From Fomes fomentarius (lineage: Eukaryota > Basidiomycota > Agaricomycetes > Polyporales > Polyporaceae): DNA of 64,000 bases. The DNA is taken from positions 310,001-374,000 of the forward strand of contig JABYQN010000016.1 in the NCBI GenBank assembly GCA_022606135.1, in the 5' to 3' direction. Under the pieces are notes generated by a model. That model had not been told where the DNA came from and did no database searches. It worked only from the letters and a program-made list of their open reading frames with translations. This document shows positions 24,312 through 35,661 of this stretch, piece after piece. A program made the translations under genes and the position numbers. Numbering within the stretch: the first letter of the stretch is position 1; the number at the start of each line of letters is the position of its first letter.

Positions 24312-26116
24312 CATGCCTTCGCGCTCTATATCCTGAGGTGAACTCGAGGTAAGCTGCTCTTTCGCTCCTAGAGGCAATATTGCTGATTCATAATGTCAGT
24401 CTATGATGCCTGTCTATTCGTCCCTCATCGCTCGTTCTTTGCCTCCATACACTCTCTTCCAGCCTGTCCTTCTGCCTTCTATCTGTCGACCTACCTCATT
24501 ATTTATCGGCCGCGCCGCCGTAACTCTCTATTTCCCGACATACCTCTACCTGCCGCCACGGTGCCTATCACCCTCTTTTCCCATATTATCCACTCCGAAT
24601 TCCTACCAGCGTCGGCGATCGTCTCCCTTCCTTAGTGTGGTATTTATTTGTAATCATGGTAACTATACTGGTCGTGGATTGCTTGTATCACTACGCTGTT
24701 GTTAGCTGTATTTATCCGCTATGTATCCTTACTTTCTGCATGCATCTCAGGATGTTTGAGCTGTGGATTCGCGCGTCATCTTGACTATGGATCATGGTGT
24801 AGCAAACACTGTGTCTACTTGAGATCATCTCAGTTTCAGGATTGCGAGACTAGACTGCTCAGGCTCAGCGCATCGGACTCGGGACCGATCCACCCGACCC
24901 TACTCCATAGTAATCTACGCAATTCCTGTAAAGACGAACAATAGAGCTCTCACTTGAAGGTCCTTATTGTCTGCGTTGGGCGTCTGTTGGAGCGCTGGAC
25001 TCGTACTATATTTGCCCACCCGCCCTTAGCCATCCTTCTCTACTCCCCCAAGTACCACCCCGGCTATGTCGCATGTCGCATGTGCATCTTCTGTGTCTGT
25101 CGCTGGTATGTAACATGCACACCAGCCAGGAGGACACTGCATCTGCGCTCGGCTGGTGGTTTCGGACGGGAGTCCCCCTTGGTTAGGCCTATAGTTACGG
25201 AGTCAGTGGATGCCTCCGTGCTCCGCGACCCATACTACGCCATCTTGGGCAACGTGTTATCGATGATGCCTTTGATCATAAAATGCTGGATCTGGCGGTC
25301 CGCGGGTAGATGCCCTCCAGCACTTCCCGCATCCAACCATCCCAGCCCCTGTGACGCCTGGCGGACGCCAAAGAGCAAGATGACCACGAGTCCCTGTGCA
25401 CGACTACAATTACAAGCGAAGCTGTGAGCAAGAACATGAGCACATCGTACCACTCAACCCAGTGCCCTGAAGCAGTCGAAGCCCTGAAGATCGGCGCGCG
25501 ATCCGCTCGAATGGATCTAAACCGCTGTGATATAACGTTCCAGCAGACTTGGCCATCGCGAAAGCCGATGCGTGGAGAGGCCACCCATATGCATGATCCC
25601 TGAAAAACTGGCCATAGACGAGCTAGTCCGCGGTAGTCCAAAATACTCGAGGCGGCGGCGGCGAGACACAACCTAACGTTCGTGCAAGGGTATCCAGATC
25701 TATTCATGACATTTACCCGAAGTCGGGTGGCGAATGTTACACAATACGATACATCAAGAAAGCGAAGGAACGCGTAAGGAACGTGGGGGCGCGACAAATC
25801 AAGATGGGTCGAGACACGCAGTGCGCAGCACCGGATAAATAACATCACTGGAGGCCAGTCATTGGTAAGTGCACCAAGGGAATATGTAGAGAAGAGGTAC
25901 TCACAATCATATATAGATGATAATGATAGAAGGAAGAACGAAGCGATGGACGAGACGACTTGACTATGGATACAGAAGAGGAGAGTCGAGAGTCTGAATA
26001 GACGGTCAGCATCGCTGAACACAAGGCAAAGGGACACGAGCACCCACGATATACAGTGCTCAAGGGCACGGAAGAACCGGGGAACTCTATAGGCGATGTC
26101 CCTCGATGGTGTCGTG
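24312..26116. other. spacer between two pheromone genes
   Basis: CT-rich sequence at 24410-24700 and no gene I can support. A leftward open frame spans 25276-26400 but shows no family resemblance and overlaps the pheromone gene at 26117 out of frame. Confidence 0.4.
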
Positions 26117-26287
26117 TCAGGCGATGACACAGAAGAAGTGTCCGGATGAGGACCCTCCTGAATGCTCGAACTCGAGCGGGATGTCGCGGAGCGGCTGCGA
26201 CACGTCGTCGTCGGGTACGAGGACAGTAGCGACGGAGTCGCCTTCCTCGGAGAGGGATGGTATGGTGAATATGTCCAAGATGTCCAT
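26117..26287 (-). CDS. mating pheromone precursor, CaaX = CVIA
   Basis: A single exon of 56 aa from ATG at 26287 to TGA at 26117-26119, missed by length-limited gene calling. It starts MDILDIFTIPSLSEEGDS and ends EHSGGSSSGHFFCVIA. The CVIA box predicts a farnesylated cysteine. The FEH motif 12 residues before the Cys fits the charged-pair processing site, giving a mature SGGSSSGHFFC. The carboxyl end GHFFCVIA is identical to that of the precursor at 29.0 kb, and FEH is also shared with the relic at 27.9 kb, so the three form one subfamily. Confidence 0.9.
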   Translation of the reverse strand: MDILDIFTIPSLSEEGDSVATVLVPDDDVSQPLRDIPLEFEHSGGSSSGHFFCVIA

Positions 26288-29040
26288 GGGAGGCGGGCAC
26301 TAATGTCGTGAACGTTGGCAATGGTGACAGTCAACGGGAGTATGCGCCGTGAACGGAGGCGTTGCGATCGCAGAGAAGGTGCACGTAGAGGTGAGCGCAA
26401 TATGCGATGAGTTGTGACTGACCCTTATACATAGGTTAAGGTATGAGTGAGAGGGTCCTGGGAGGGACAATGTGCAGTTGAGAGCCTAGGAAAGGAACAA
26501 TTGCTAGGATGGGTCGGCCGAACAGCTTGTGGGTATTGCGCTTGAACAAGGTCGCCAACGTTGGGGGCTAGAGCTGACACTTACGAAACAGATACCCAGG
26601 TTACTCAGCAGCCGGTGAAGACGCATGCAAGCCAAGACGCGGAACTTGACTTGGGTCTGAAGTTGCCGTCCCATTGTTGACTGTAGCAAGGACACGTCTG
26701 TTCGAAACGGTCAAGAAATTCGGCCCCAGAAGTTGTTTACCTATATTTGGCCAGGCCATAGAGTACAAATTCGCTCAATTTTGACCAAAAGTTCATGTGA
26801 TTACCAAGACCTGAGTATTAGACGCCTAATGTCGGACCAATCAGCAGAGGAACCCCAAAACAGCAATATGGGTTTCCAGGCACACCTGTAAAAGCGCCTG
26901 ACATACTAGCGCCACCCTGGAAGTGACACAGGTTCACTAAGATTGTGAATAGCGTTCCTCCCGCTCTTCGGGTGGCCGTCAAATTTTACATATACGTCTT
27001 ATACGTACTATGATACCTTTCTGTAAAAAATGAAGGCAATCCATAGCGTTCTCAGAGATATATCGTAGATACAGTCGAATGACCCCAGTATTGACACACA
27101 GACGCCGACGCTGTCACGGTCGAGTCACTGTGCCGACACATGCCGGTTTAGTCTCCGAAGCCGGACAAGAGAAGGCACCAGCGCCACTTTGCCGCAGTGC
27201 TGCATCTGCATTGACCGTATTGAAACTCCGCATCCACCTCGGGTGGCTGGTGTCACGCTCCACCCGCACTCGAACTCCTTCATCGTTCAGCATCCCGGAG
27301 TACCTCGGAGAAATATACTATGCGTAGAGACTGACTAGAATAGCACCTCTGTAGAGCTACACTGTCAATTATGAAGATTTGCACTGAACAGAAAACATTT
27401 GAATGTGTTTCGGGTGAGGTCGCCGAATAGATTGGAGCGTATTGAGGCCAAATCTCTGTGGATTCTCTTCGTTCTTTTTGTTTCCGTTGCGCAAGATATA
27501 TAAGAGTAGATGTATCCACTTTGTAGAAGCTAATGGATATGAACAGGAACAGTACAGCCAGTTGTGTCACTTCTGGGGTGGCGCTAGTATGCGTTTCACC
27601 TCTTGCCTTGCCTTTTGCATTGTTCCTCATTCGAGGGGCTCGCCCACTTGCCAGAGGGACACTGCCCAGTGCTCACATGCTCATGGTCAAGCATGCCTGG
27701 CGGGTGCCGGCTCTCGCAAATCCCGGACGTACGTCGCTGTTTTCTATTATTGTTCGCAACTTATCCACGAATTACATCATTGTCAGTCATCGTCTTCACG
27801 CTTCATGCTATATTCAAGACAGTTTAGATTTGTTTTTCCCATCGACGTTGGAGGACACTTTTGTGACATCTCCGCTCCTTTCGGACGGGCAGGCCTGACG
27901 TCGACGTCCTCGTCGAGTTCGAGCACACTGCCAACGTCGCATCGAGCCCCGCGTTTATCTGCGTCATCCATAGAAGATCTGGTTCCTCCGTAGTCTTGCT
28001 CTGGCATCGCTATTACTGTTGTTCTCCGCTTTTGAATATCCGACCGCTATCTCTTGAGTACCTTCTGTCGACGAGTACCGACCTTCTCGTAATAGTATTC
28101 AGTATGATCTATTCGCACCACAATTGTGCCGATCCCTCGGATACAATGTCACTCCAACGCTTTGTTTCCGACGAACACACACCACCTTCGAGGACATATT
28201 CGGCTCAACGTATCAGGTTGGACTTGCAGAAGGAGCGGAGGGGGAGGGTCAGCATGTTCCTATCGCAGCACGAGATGGCCAGACTTGTATCCTTGCCCTT
28301 TTACGATTTAGCAGTAGCCCGCTCTCATATGCCTCCTCTAGTCTGACGTCACGTCCCTGTCGGATTTGCGTGGTATGCTGACGATGTGTCGCAGGCCGTA
28401 TGGGACTGTCGCCCAACCGTTCCGACCCTCGCCAACAAAGTGATGAGGTACGATTTGTGCGACCTTCGAGTACCTGAATCAGCGTTACGGGTCGGTGAGC
28501 AGTAGTCGGGTTCCCGAACGATAGAGATCCGGTAGCGTTGCAGATACAGACGGTCATAACGCGCTAATGGTACAACACTGTTACAGGGTGGTGTTACACT
28601 GGTTCTACACTTCTATACTAGCAGCGTATATAACAAGTACAGTGGCGATATCAGGGAGAGCTTGAGAACGAGCGTGGGTCTGACGCCAAAGGGCCGACAA
28701 GACGGTCGAAGCAGACAAGGGGGATACAAAACTGAACGAAATGGGAAGACGACAAGGAATAGTAGAACATAAATAGCCCCGTGCCGAGCGCAACGGGAGA
28801 TAAATACGAAGGAGGGGAGGGGGTGATGCAGGCAAGAGAAGGAAACATATACACAGCGCATAACTGACGAATAAAATAGCGCCAAGCTCTTCTCCCAGGG
28901 GAAGCTGTCGTGTCGGTGGGTTGGAGCTAACCAGCTTGGTTGGATCGCACCTGCCAGGACTGTAACCGTGCACAGAAGATGTCAGTCTCTCTCTCTCTCT
29001 CGATAGTCAGCCGCTCTCAGCGGTAGTGCTGACCGAATGA
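26288..29040. other. spacer holding the pheromone relic
   Basis: Besides the relic at 27.85-27.97 kb, nothing gene-like is supported. A (TC) dinucleotide run at about 28986-29001 lies just beyond the stop of the next pheromone gene. Confidence 0.4.
27846..27971 (+). pseudogene. decayed pheromone precursor
   Basis: In the frame of 27903-27971 the translation contains LVEFEHTANVASSPAFICVI. This aligns with the EFEH...FFCVIA ends of the two neighbouring precursors. The last CaaX residue is His and the next codon is Arg, not stop; a TAG lies one base out of phase. Upstream, an acidic start-like segment (LEDTFVTSPLLSDGQA from 27848) lies in a different frame and has no ATG at the expected place. 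So start codon, frame and CaaX terminus are all damaged. It sits between the two GHFFCVIA genes but on the opposite strand, consistent with an old duplicate that lost function. Confidence 0.65.
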
Positions 29041-29187
29041 TCATGCGATGACGCAGAAAAAGTGCCCGGTTGACGGAGCCCGCTGGTGCTCAAAGCTGAT
29101 CGGCACCGGGATGCTGGGCAGGAGGGACGAGGACGTGGTCGGACTCGACCCGAGAGACAGAGCGCCAATGAAGTCGAAAGTGTCCAT
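29041..29187 (-). CDS. mating pheromone precursor, CaaX = CVIA
   Basis: A single exon of 48 aa, ATG at 29187 and TGA at 29041-29043, too short for routine ORF thresholds. It opens MDTFDFIGALSLGSSPTT and closes FEHQRAPSTGHFFCVIA. Processing at the EH pair would leave QRAPSTGHFFC with a farnesylated C-terminal Cys. It shares the last eight residues and the FEH site with the precursor at 26.1 kb while the middle differs, indicating duplication followed by divergence. It lies in the same orientation as, and downstream of, receptor 2. Confidence 0.92.
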   Translation of the reverse strand: MDTFDFIGALSLGSSPTTSSSLLPSIPVPISFEHQRAPSTGHFFCVIA

Positions 29188-30672
29188 GAGTGTGTGAGGA
29201 AATGCCCTAGCGGCGAATGGGTGCCCGGAGGCGGATGATGAGTTTGGAATCCGTTGCGGGTGGTGTTTGGGCGATTGGTTGGTTGGGATGAGGGGACATG
29301 TTTTCCGCTGCGTCCAGTTATATAGGACAAGACAAATGGTTGCTCGCGTGGCAGGAAGTTTTGTTGAGCCACATGTGGCCGGGACCTCCCTTATACAGCG
29401 GAAACATCAAGTTGCATGGATCTCCGGATTTGCACGGGCCGTAGGACGTTGAGACAAAAGGAGAGGTGCCCAAGCTAGCCGTTTCGGGTGGCCTGAGCCC
29501 TGGTGGCCCTCCCAATACACGACCGGCACATAGGGCAGTGCACCTACACTGCGGAAGACAATATTAGTGACCGTAGCTTGCTTGTGATTTCGCACTAGCA
29601 AATTGTGAAGTCTCCCGCCAACAGATTTACACGAAGTCTGGTAGTTTGTTTGGTATTGGGCTAATCAAGACGTACGGGAGCTGTCCCTTTACAGCAACTC
29701 GAGTAGTAAGTACTATCATTCAGAGTTCCGTTCGTGAGTATATTCGAATCGGATAATATGGAGAAATGCTCACAGAGCGATAGCTGCAGCATGTTCCGTG
29801 AGCGATTCGAGCTTCTACGTTCTGGTAACGCTAAGCACTCTTTAACTGGATGGTGTACGCGATCAGTACTACTACCTGTTCCGGTCCGTGAGCGCCCGTA
29901 AGTGAAGACAAGCTCAGGTGGTCATCAATTCATCATTGAAAAGACTCGAGCAAGGATCTCGCGAGCAGGCTGTATTCCGAGCTCCTACCAGCAGTGAAAG
30001 CCTGGAAACGACGTCCCAGGTTGATGAAAGTTGCCATATTAAGGGAGCCTCTCTCAACTTATATCATTGCTCAGTGTCGTAATTTGGGGATCGAAACTGT
30101 TATCAAGGCAGGGACACTGGTCCAGACGTTCATAGACCGTATCTGCCACGTCGCTGGCATGTGACGATGAGCGGACTTGACTTAGCCTCTCTGAAGTGTA
30201 GTAATGCAACGTAACTGTTACTCGAGTCCCTTGCTTAGACTGGCAGCGTTGGCACTCCCGGATGTAGGCAACACAGGGGCCGAGCATTCACCAAATGGCA
30301 GTGGGCTCTAGGCTGTATCCGAGTCGATCGCAGGTCGCCAGCACTCTCATAGGCGCTTACCTACTTTGCATGGTGCGAGTCGACCTTAGTACTATAGTGC
30401 GTGAGACCCTGAACGATGACCAGCGTGTGAGTACTTCCGATGCAACTTTGATATTTTGTATAAGCCAAGATACGTAACGGTCATAGGACAGGCAACTAAC
30501 GATACAGACATCACGGACCATCAACAGAGAAGAAACATTAAGAGTCGTGGCTGCAAGCAGCTAGCATGACGGATGAGAGTGATGTAAATGTAGCAATGCT
30601 ATGCATACAGACAAGGATGAGAGATCGCGTGACAGAGACAAGAAGAAGACGAAGCGAGGACGAAGGAATAAG
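29188..30672. other. spacer, no supported gene
   Basis: The upstream region of the pheromone gene at 29.0 kb and the 3' flank of receptor 2. Only short open frames without recognisable content. Confidence 0.45.
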
Positions 30673-32276
30673 TTATACAGTACGATCGCTGTGCGCGTAC
30701 TGCGAGATGATGGATGCGTTGTCCGCTGCTTCTACGACTAGCGCGGGAGGTGGAGGAACGATCGTTGGCGTCGTGGGGCTCGACGGTTGAGAGAGGGAGA
30801 ACGATGCAGAGTGAGGCTGGTATGGAGGCGCTGCGTCGTCGCGCGCGCGCACCGTGGATGTCGTGAAGTCGTGATCCTTTTCTTCGTCATTTGGTTCGTC
30901 GGCACGGCCATAGAACGACACAATGGAGGAGGCTGATGTCTGGAGCCCGGGCGAGGCTGGGTAGGAGAGTCGAGTGGTCTCCTTCGCGCTTGTGGGGGTA
31001 TACGGGACGTCGGGCTGCGACGCATAGGAGAACACACCGAACCGGGGCGGACGAGAGGTAGCGGATCTGCAGAAGATGTGGTGAGCGGCGTTTCGATGGG
31101 TGTAGAATTTGCAACATACCCAAGAGGCGCGAACGACGAATCTTTGAGGGCCTTGACGCCCTTCGTGGGAGACGGGCGAATTCGAAGGACCTTCTCTTTG
31201 AGCCAAGTGAGGTACGTGCCGTACTCCGTGAGCGCGTCACGACTGAACGCGAAAAACGCGAAGAACATGTATGCAGTGACGGGGATGGTCCACCATAGGA
31301 AGTACGTCCAGCGCAGCGTGTCCGCTGGGATGAGGAAGACAGGGAAACGGTTGACATGGAGCCAGTTCGAGTGTACGTCTGCCCAGCCTGTCCACGGGCG
31401 GAGACCGGGTCGATAGTTGAAGACCAACGTCAGAGCGACGACAACGAGGTCCCAGATCATGAGCGCGAGCGACATGGCCATGAGTCTAAAGTAACGTGAG
31501 GGTGTGAGGCCGGTGTTGCTCGCAGCAAGGTGACGGGCGAACGTCGCGCGTCGCTTGAAGAAGTGGAAGAAGGCAAGAGCTACATTCACATCCAGTCAGT
31601 CAGTCCATTGACGAGCCTGGGAAAAGTGTGGAACATACCTCCTAATGCGAACGTGCCCAGGCAGAGGATGATTGGGATGAACCAGATCAGGAAAAACTCG
31701 GCGAGTGAGACATATGATGCTGGCTGGCACCCAAAACGTTCGACGATATCGAAGCGATGCCCTTGCACCACGTAGTCTGGGGACACTAATATTAACGACG
31801 AACGGGGACAGGAGTGGAGGCCGCCACATACGAAGTGCCATCTCGATCACTGGAAGGCCGACACAAAGGGCAAGGTCGGTGAGCATCTTACGACGCCTGT
31901 CAGAGTGGGAGGTCTTGACGTGCCGTACTGCAGCGATGCCCTCGAGACGAAGGGCCAGGCAGAAGCATGAAACGGGGATAGCCATATTACCACCAATCAC
32001 AAGCTTTGAGACTGTCAAGTTGGATGAAGGGGTGAGGACTAGGGGGCGGACTAGGGGGCGGCATGAAGACGTACTGATGTCACACCAAATTTCGAGTTTC
32101 ATCGCAATATTGTCATACCATTCGATGACGTTCACTCCGTGAGCAACGTTCAGGAAAAAAAGCCAAGCAATGAGGGAGAGAGTGGGGATGTTTCGAGCGC
32201 GCCAATGCCCTGGCAAAGGCACGAGAACAAGGAGGGCGGCGAGGAAGGAGGCGAACGCTCGTGGGGCAGCAGACAT
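30673..32276 (-). CDS. B mating-type pheromone receptor 2 (STE3 family GPCR)
   Basis: Five exons: 32276-32075, 32011-31832, 31776-31639, 31579-31120 and 31066-30673, giving 457 aa. Exons 2 and 3 are 180 and 138 nt, exactly as in receptors 1 and 3. Hallmarks: LLVLVPLPGHWRARN; IWCDI before intron 1; KLVIGGNMAIPVSC; YVVQGHRFDIVERFGCQPASY; FFKRRATFARHLAASNTGL; SRYFRLMAMSLAL; LRPWTGWADVHSNW. The 130-residue tail is Ser/Thr/Pro-rich and would be cytoplasmic. The ATG at 32276 gives the usual short extracellular N-terminus. Its pheromone neighbours are the CVIA gene at 29.0 kb and the CVIG gene at 33.3 kb, all on the minus strand. A receptor is normally insensitive to the pheromone of its own allele; which peptide it senses cannot be told from sequence. 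Confidence 0.92.
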
Positions 32277-33308
32277 ATTGGAGGCGTTGGCAGAGTTCAA
32301 GGCGAAGTGCGCAGGTCCTTACCCAAGGGATGCTAATATCGTAACCAGGAGGCGCAGAGAACAAAAACATTGCCATCCGAGTCGACAATCGGCATTGTGG
32401 ACAATGGACGGGTCCACGGGAGGGAAACACATACCCGGGGAACTGCTTGAACGTAAGTCGGGTTTTCCATAGACCATTCCTTACTCAAGATATGTACAGA
32501 TGTATGCCAGTATGGAACGTGATAAATAAGTAGTTCGTGCGTGAGGGTGGAAGAGACGAGCTAAAGTGCTTGGAGATAGGATTCCTGCAGATTGGGCGCG
32601 TAGACTGTAACGCCCGACGTCGCCAAACACTGACACACAGCGCAGGAATGCACTTGTTGACTCAGACTTTCGGATTCCCGGACCGGAATCGTTGAACGAC
32701 AGTCTACCATAATCCGAGTTCCTCGGTCTAGTGAAGATAGAGGCGCACTCAGTGGGTGAAGAATACTAGTCACCATTTGGGTTACGTTCTGGTATAACGA
32801 TGCGGGCAGATCTGCGATATGGTATTTAGACCTCTGGCCTTTTTTCGTTGTTTTAACGCTTCCAAGGTGTGAGTTGGATACAGGAGCCAGAGACAAAACT
32901 ATGACATTCATATAGCACATGACAGCAATCATAAAAAACGCTAGCAGTAAATGAAACGAGAGAGTGGACGGTCTACGTCGAGAGGAAAGACCAATAAATA
33001 CAGAGATTGACGATGGTACATAAGAATAACGATACTGTGCTTCGAGGACGATACCACGTTGTGAGGTAACCTATGTAGATTTGCTGTGAGCAAGTTGCAG
33101 TCAACTCTGCAACGATTAACTCTAGCTCACCAATAGATATCCCTGGCACAAGAGGAGTGTTGCAATGATACGACAGTAGAATGAGGGGACTGCGGTGTGG
33201 TACGGGAAGGATACAATGCTAGCGATGGAGTTAGATATGAAACCATGCAACTGCAAGGAGTAAGTTACAGCTTACTCGCAGGTAGTATGAGAAGGTGGTG
33301 AATGGCGT
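32277..33308. other. spacer, no supported gene
   Basis: The region between the receptor 2 start and the 3' end of the CVIG pheromone gene. Nothing recognisable. Confidence 0.45.
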
Positions 33309-33446
33309 TCATCCAATGACGCAGTAGAACGTTGATTGACCCGAGCCATAGCGTTCCGAGTCGACGGGTCCCTCGGTGCCAAGGAGCTCAGGGCCCAAGC
33401 TACTGGGGTCACTGACAGGTTCGCATATGACAAAAAATTCGTCCAT
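33309..33446 (-). CDS. mating pheromone precursor, CaaX = CVIG
   Basis: A single exon of 45 aa, ATG at 33446 and TGA at 33309-33311. It begins MDEFFVICEPVSDPS, the acidic-aromatic start seen in the other precursors, and ends SERYGSGQSTFYCVIG. The ER pair before YGSGQSTFYC is the textbook processing site in homobasidiomycete precursors. The CaaX box ends in Gly rather than Ala, which is less common but compatible with farnesyltransferase. It is adjacent to receptor 3, divergently transcribed with about 600 bp between the two starts, so they may share regulatory sequence. Confidence 0.9.
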   Translation of the reverse strand: MDEFFVICEPVSDPSSLGPELLGTEGPVDSERYGSGQSTFYCVIG

Positions 33447-34049
33447 AGAAGGAGGGTTCGCGCGCAGCGGCAGATGGTAATTGCCAGAGCTACGGAGTAC
33501 GGATAGACAGTGCAGTGGGTACGTGTGAGGGGATACCTTGGGGTCGCTCAGTGGTATTTATGCAATTTCGCAGGCCACCTGACCGGCAGATGGTCCCAGC
33601 GTCCTCACCATTGCTTGACATCCTCATCCAGTACTATAGGCGAGCATGCTGTCCTCCTCGTTAGTCAACACATTCGCGTACATAGTGCGATTTGAATGCC
33701 GCGCCTGTGGAGGCGCTGGTGCCCAATGAGAAGACCAGGGCAAACCAGATACACATGTCAAGACTTGGCCTATCTCACGAAGGATCGCGCAGGCTAAGGA
33801 CAATGAGTGAATCACCACGATTGTGTGCAAATCCCGGTGTCGGAATCTTCCTTATCGGGAATGTTTTTGTATGTTGTACTGCGTACGTGATCACGTTGAG
33901 CCCTTTGTGCTCTAAGCGCTCACCAGCCATCTTGCAAAAGACTTTTGTTCTACCGCACAACGTCTCGACAGGCTTCAAGTATATCTCCACCAGATCTCCA
34001 CGATGCTCGTACTTTCTGACTCCCCCGACATTGGCCCTCCTCCTCCACT
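33447..34049. promoter_or_regulatory. divergent intergenic region, pheromone (CVIG) / receptor 3
   Basis: 603 bp between two divergent start codons of a pheromone and a receptor gene. No other gene seen. Shared control is inferred from layout only. Confidence 0.35.
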
Positions 34050-35661
34050 ATGGCCTACGTAGCTTTTCCCGTGACTGCCTTCATCGGCGCTGTCCTTGTC
34101 CTTATCCCACTGCCTTCGCACTGGCGCGCCCGCAACTATGCCACCATCTCTCTCGTGGGTTGGTTGTTCTTGATCGACCTCATTTACGGTATCAATTCTG
34201 CTGTCTGGAATGACAATGTGCGCATCCGCCTGCTGGTATGGTGCGACGTCAGTGAGTCCCTTCTGCCACGGAACAAATTATCTCGTCCCTGATCACCCTG
34301 TAGCCACCAAGCTCGTTATCGGTGCATCTGTCGGGATGCCTGCGGCTGCGATGTGCATTTGCAAGCATTTAGAATCCGTTGCCTCTGGCCGTCATGTTCG
34401 TGTTAGTCACGGCGACAAGCGACGACGCATGTTCTTTGAGCTCGCTATGTGCTTCCTGCTGCCCATCATCATCATGGCGTTGCGTACGTAGACTCCTCCA
34501 TCGTGATTTGCACTTGCTAACTGTATGATCAGACTACGTTGTCCAGGGCCACCGCTTCGATATCGTGGAGGTTTTTGGCTGCCAGCCTGCAACTTACTAC
34601 TCAATTCCGGGAGTGTTCATTGTCTGGTTCCCGCCCTTGCTTCTCGCCGCCATCTCCATGGTTTACGCTTGTGAGTTCAATCGCCTAGAATTACCTGAAA
34701 GCACGTCTCATTTGTGGCCTGTAGCTATGGCGTTGTATCACTTCGTTCGTCACCGAGTCACTTTCGCAGCTGTGCTACAGAACGCGAGTTCCTCGCTTAC
34801 ACCGAATTGCTACTTGCGTCTCATGGCTCTCGCGATCACGGAGGTCATCTGGCAGATCACTCTTACGGTGCTGCCCATGTATGACAACATCGCTTTTGGA
34901 CTGCGTCCATGGACGAACTGGGCGGATGTCCATTCGGACTGGCTACGTGTCGACCAGTATCACCAGGCCGACTTCTTGCCCGCTTATCGGCGGCAGATGA
35001 TTTTGTTCTTCTTTGTCATGCCTGCGTCCTCGCTTCTCTTCTTCCTGTTCTTCGGCTTCGGCGAGCAGGCGATGAAGGACTACCGCCAGACTGCGGACTG
35101 GATCCGCTGCACAATCCTCAGGCTACCCCCCCGTGCACCGAAGTCGACTAAAGGAGTCACAAAGCTTGGGTGAGCTCCACTTGTGCACACTAGCGACTGG
35201 CTAGATCACTTATGGGATCTGTTCACAGTTCCAACCTGCCCTACCCATCACAAGCGGCGTACAGTATCCCGTGTTTCATCCCGCTCGCGGACGACGCGAA
35301 CTCGCTGCCGGGATACAGCCCGCCAGCTGACCGCGCGCAGATCGAGGCGGCGTTCAAGCCGAACCCGAAGAAGGTCCTTGACGACTTGCATCTTGCCAGT
35401 CTCTCCCTTGACAATATCACGATTCCAACGATACGCCCAGGCGAGCTTAGCCCGATCGAGTCCTCTGCGGCTTCGTTCTCCGGTGACGAGTTCGACTCGC
35501 CGCAGGTCATCGAGAGTACGCTCGATGAGCCCATCGTTCTGAACCAAAATGCGTTACCGTCGCCTCCGTTCCAGTGGACCAGTGGACTCCCTCCTCCCCC
35601 TCGTGCCGCCGCGCACACCTCTTGCTTCCCTACCGATGGCGACATCGCCAACATGGTGTGA
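34050..35661 (+). CDS. B mating-type pheromone receptor 3 (STE3 family GPCR)
   Basis: Five exons: 34050-34251, 34304-34483, 34533-34670, 34725-35169 and 35229-35661, giving 465 aa. Exon lengths 202, 180 and 138 match receptor 2, showing common descent. Hallmarks: VLVLIPLPSHWRARN; VWCDV before intron 1; KLVIGASVGMPAAAMC; YVVQGHRFDIVEVFGCQPATY; FVRHRVTFAAVLQNASSSL; YLRLMALAITEVIW; LRPWTNWADVHSDW. The last helices are followed by GEQAMKDYRQTADWI and a tail of about 140 residues rich in Pro, Ser and Asp. The usual SRY motif reads PNCYLRLM here. It is a plasma-membrane G-protein-coupled receptor for a partner's farnesylated pheromone. Confidence 0.92.

Noticed and set aside
25276..26400. A 374-codon open frame on the minus strand
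   Set aside because: It overlaps the pheromone gene at 26117-26287 on the same strand in another frame, has Ser/Arg-rich composition without family resemblance, and no splice structure. Probably chance.
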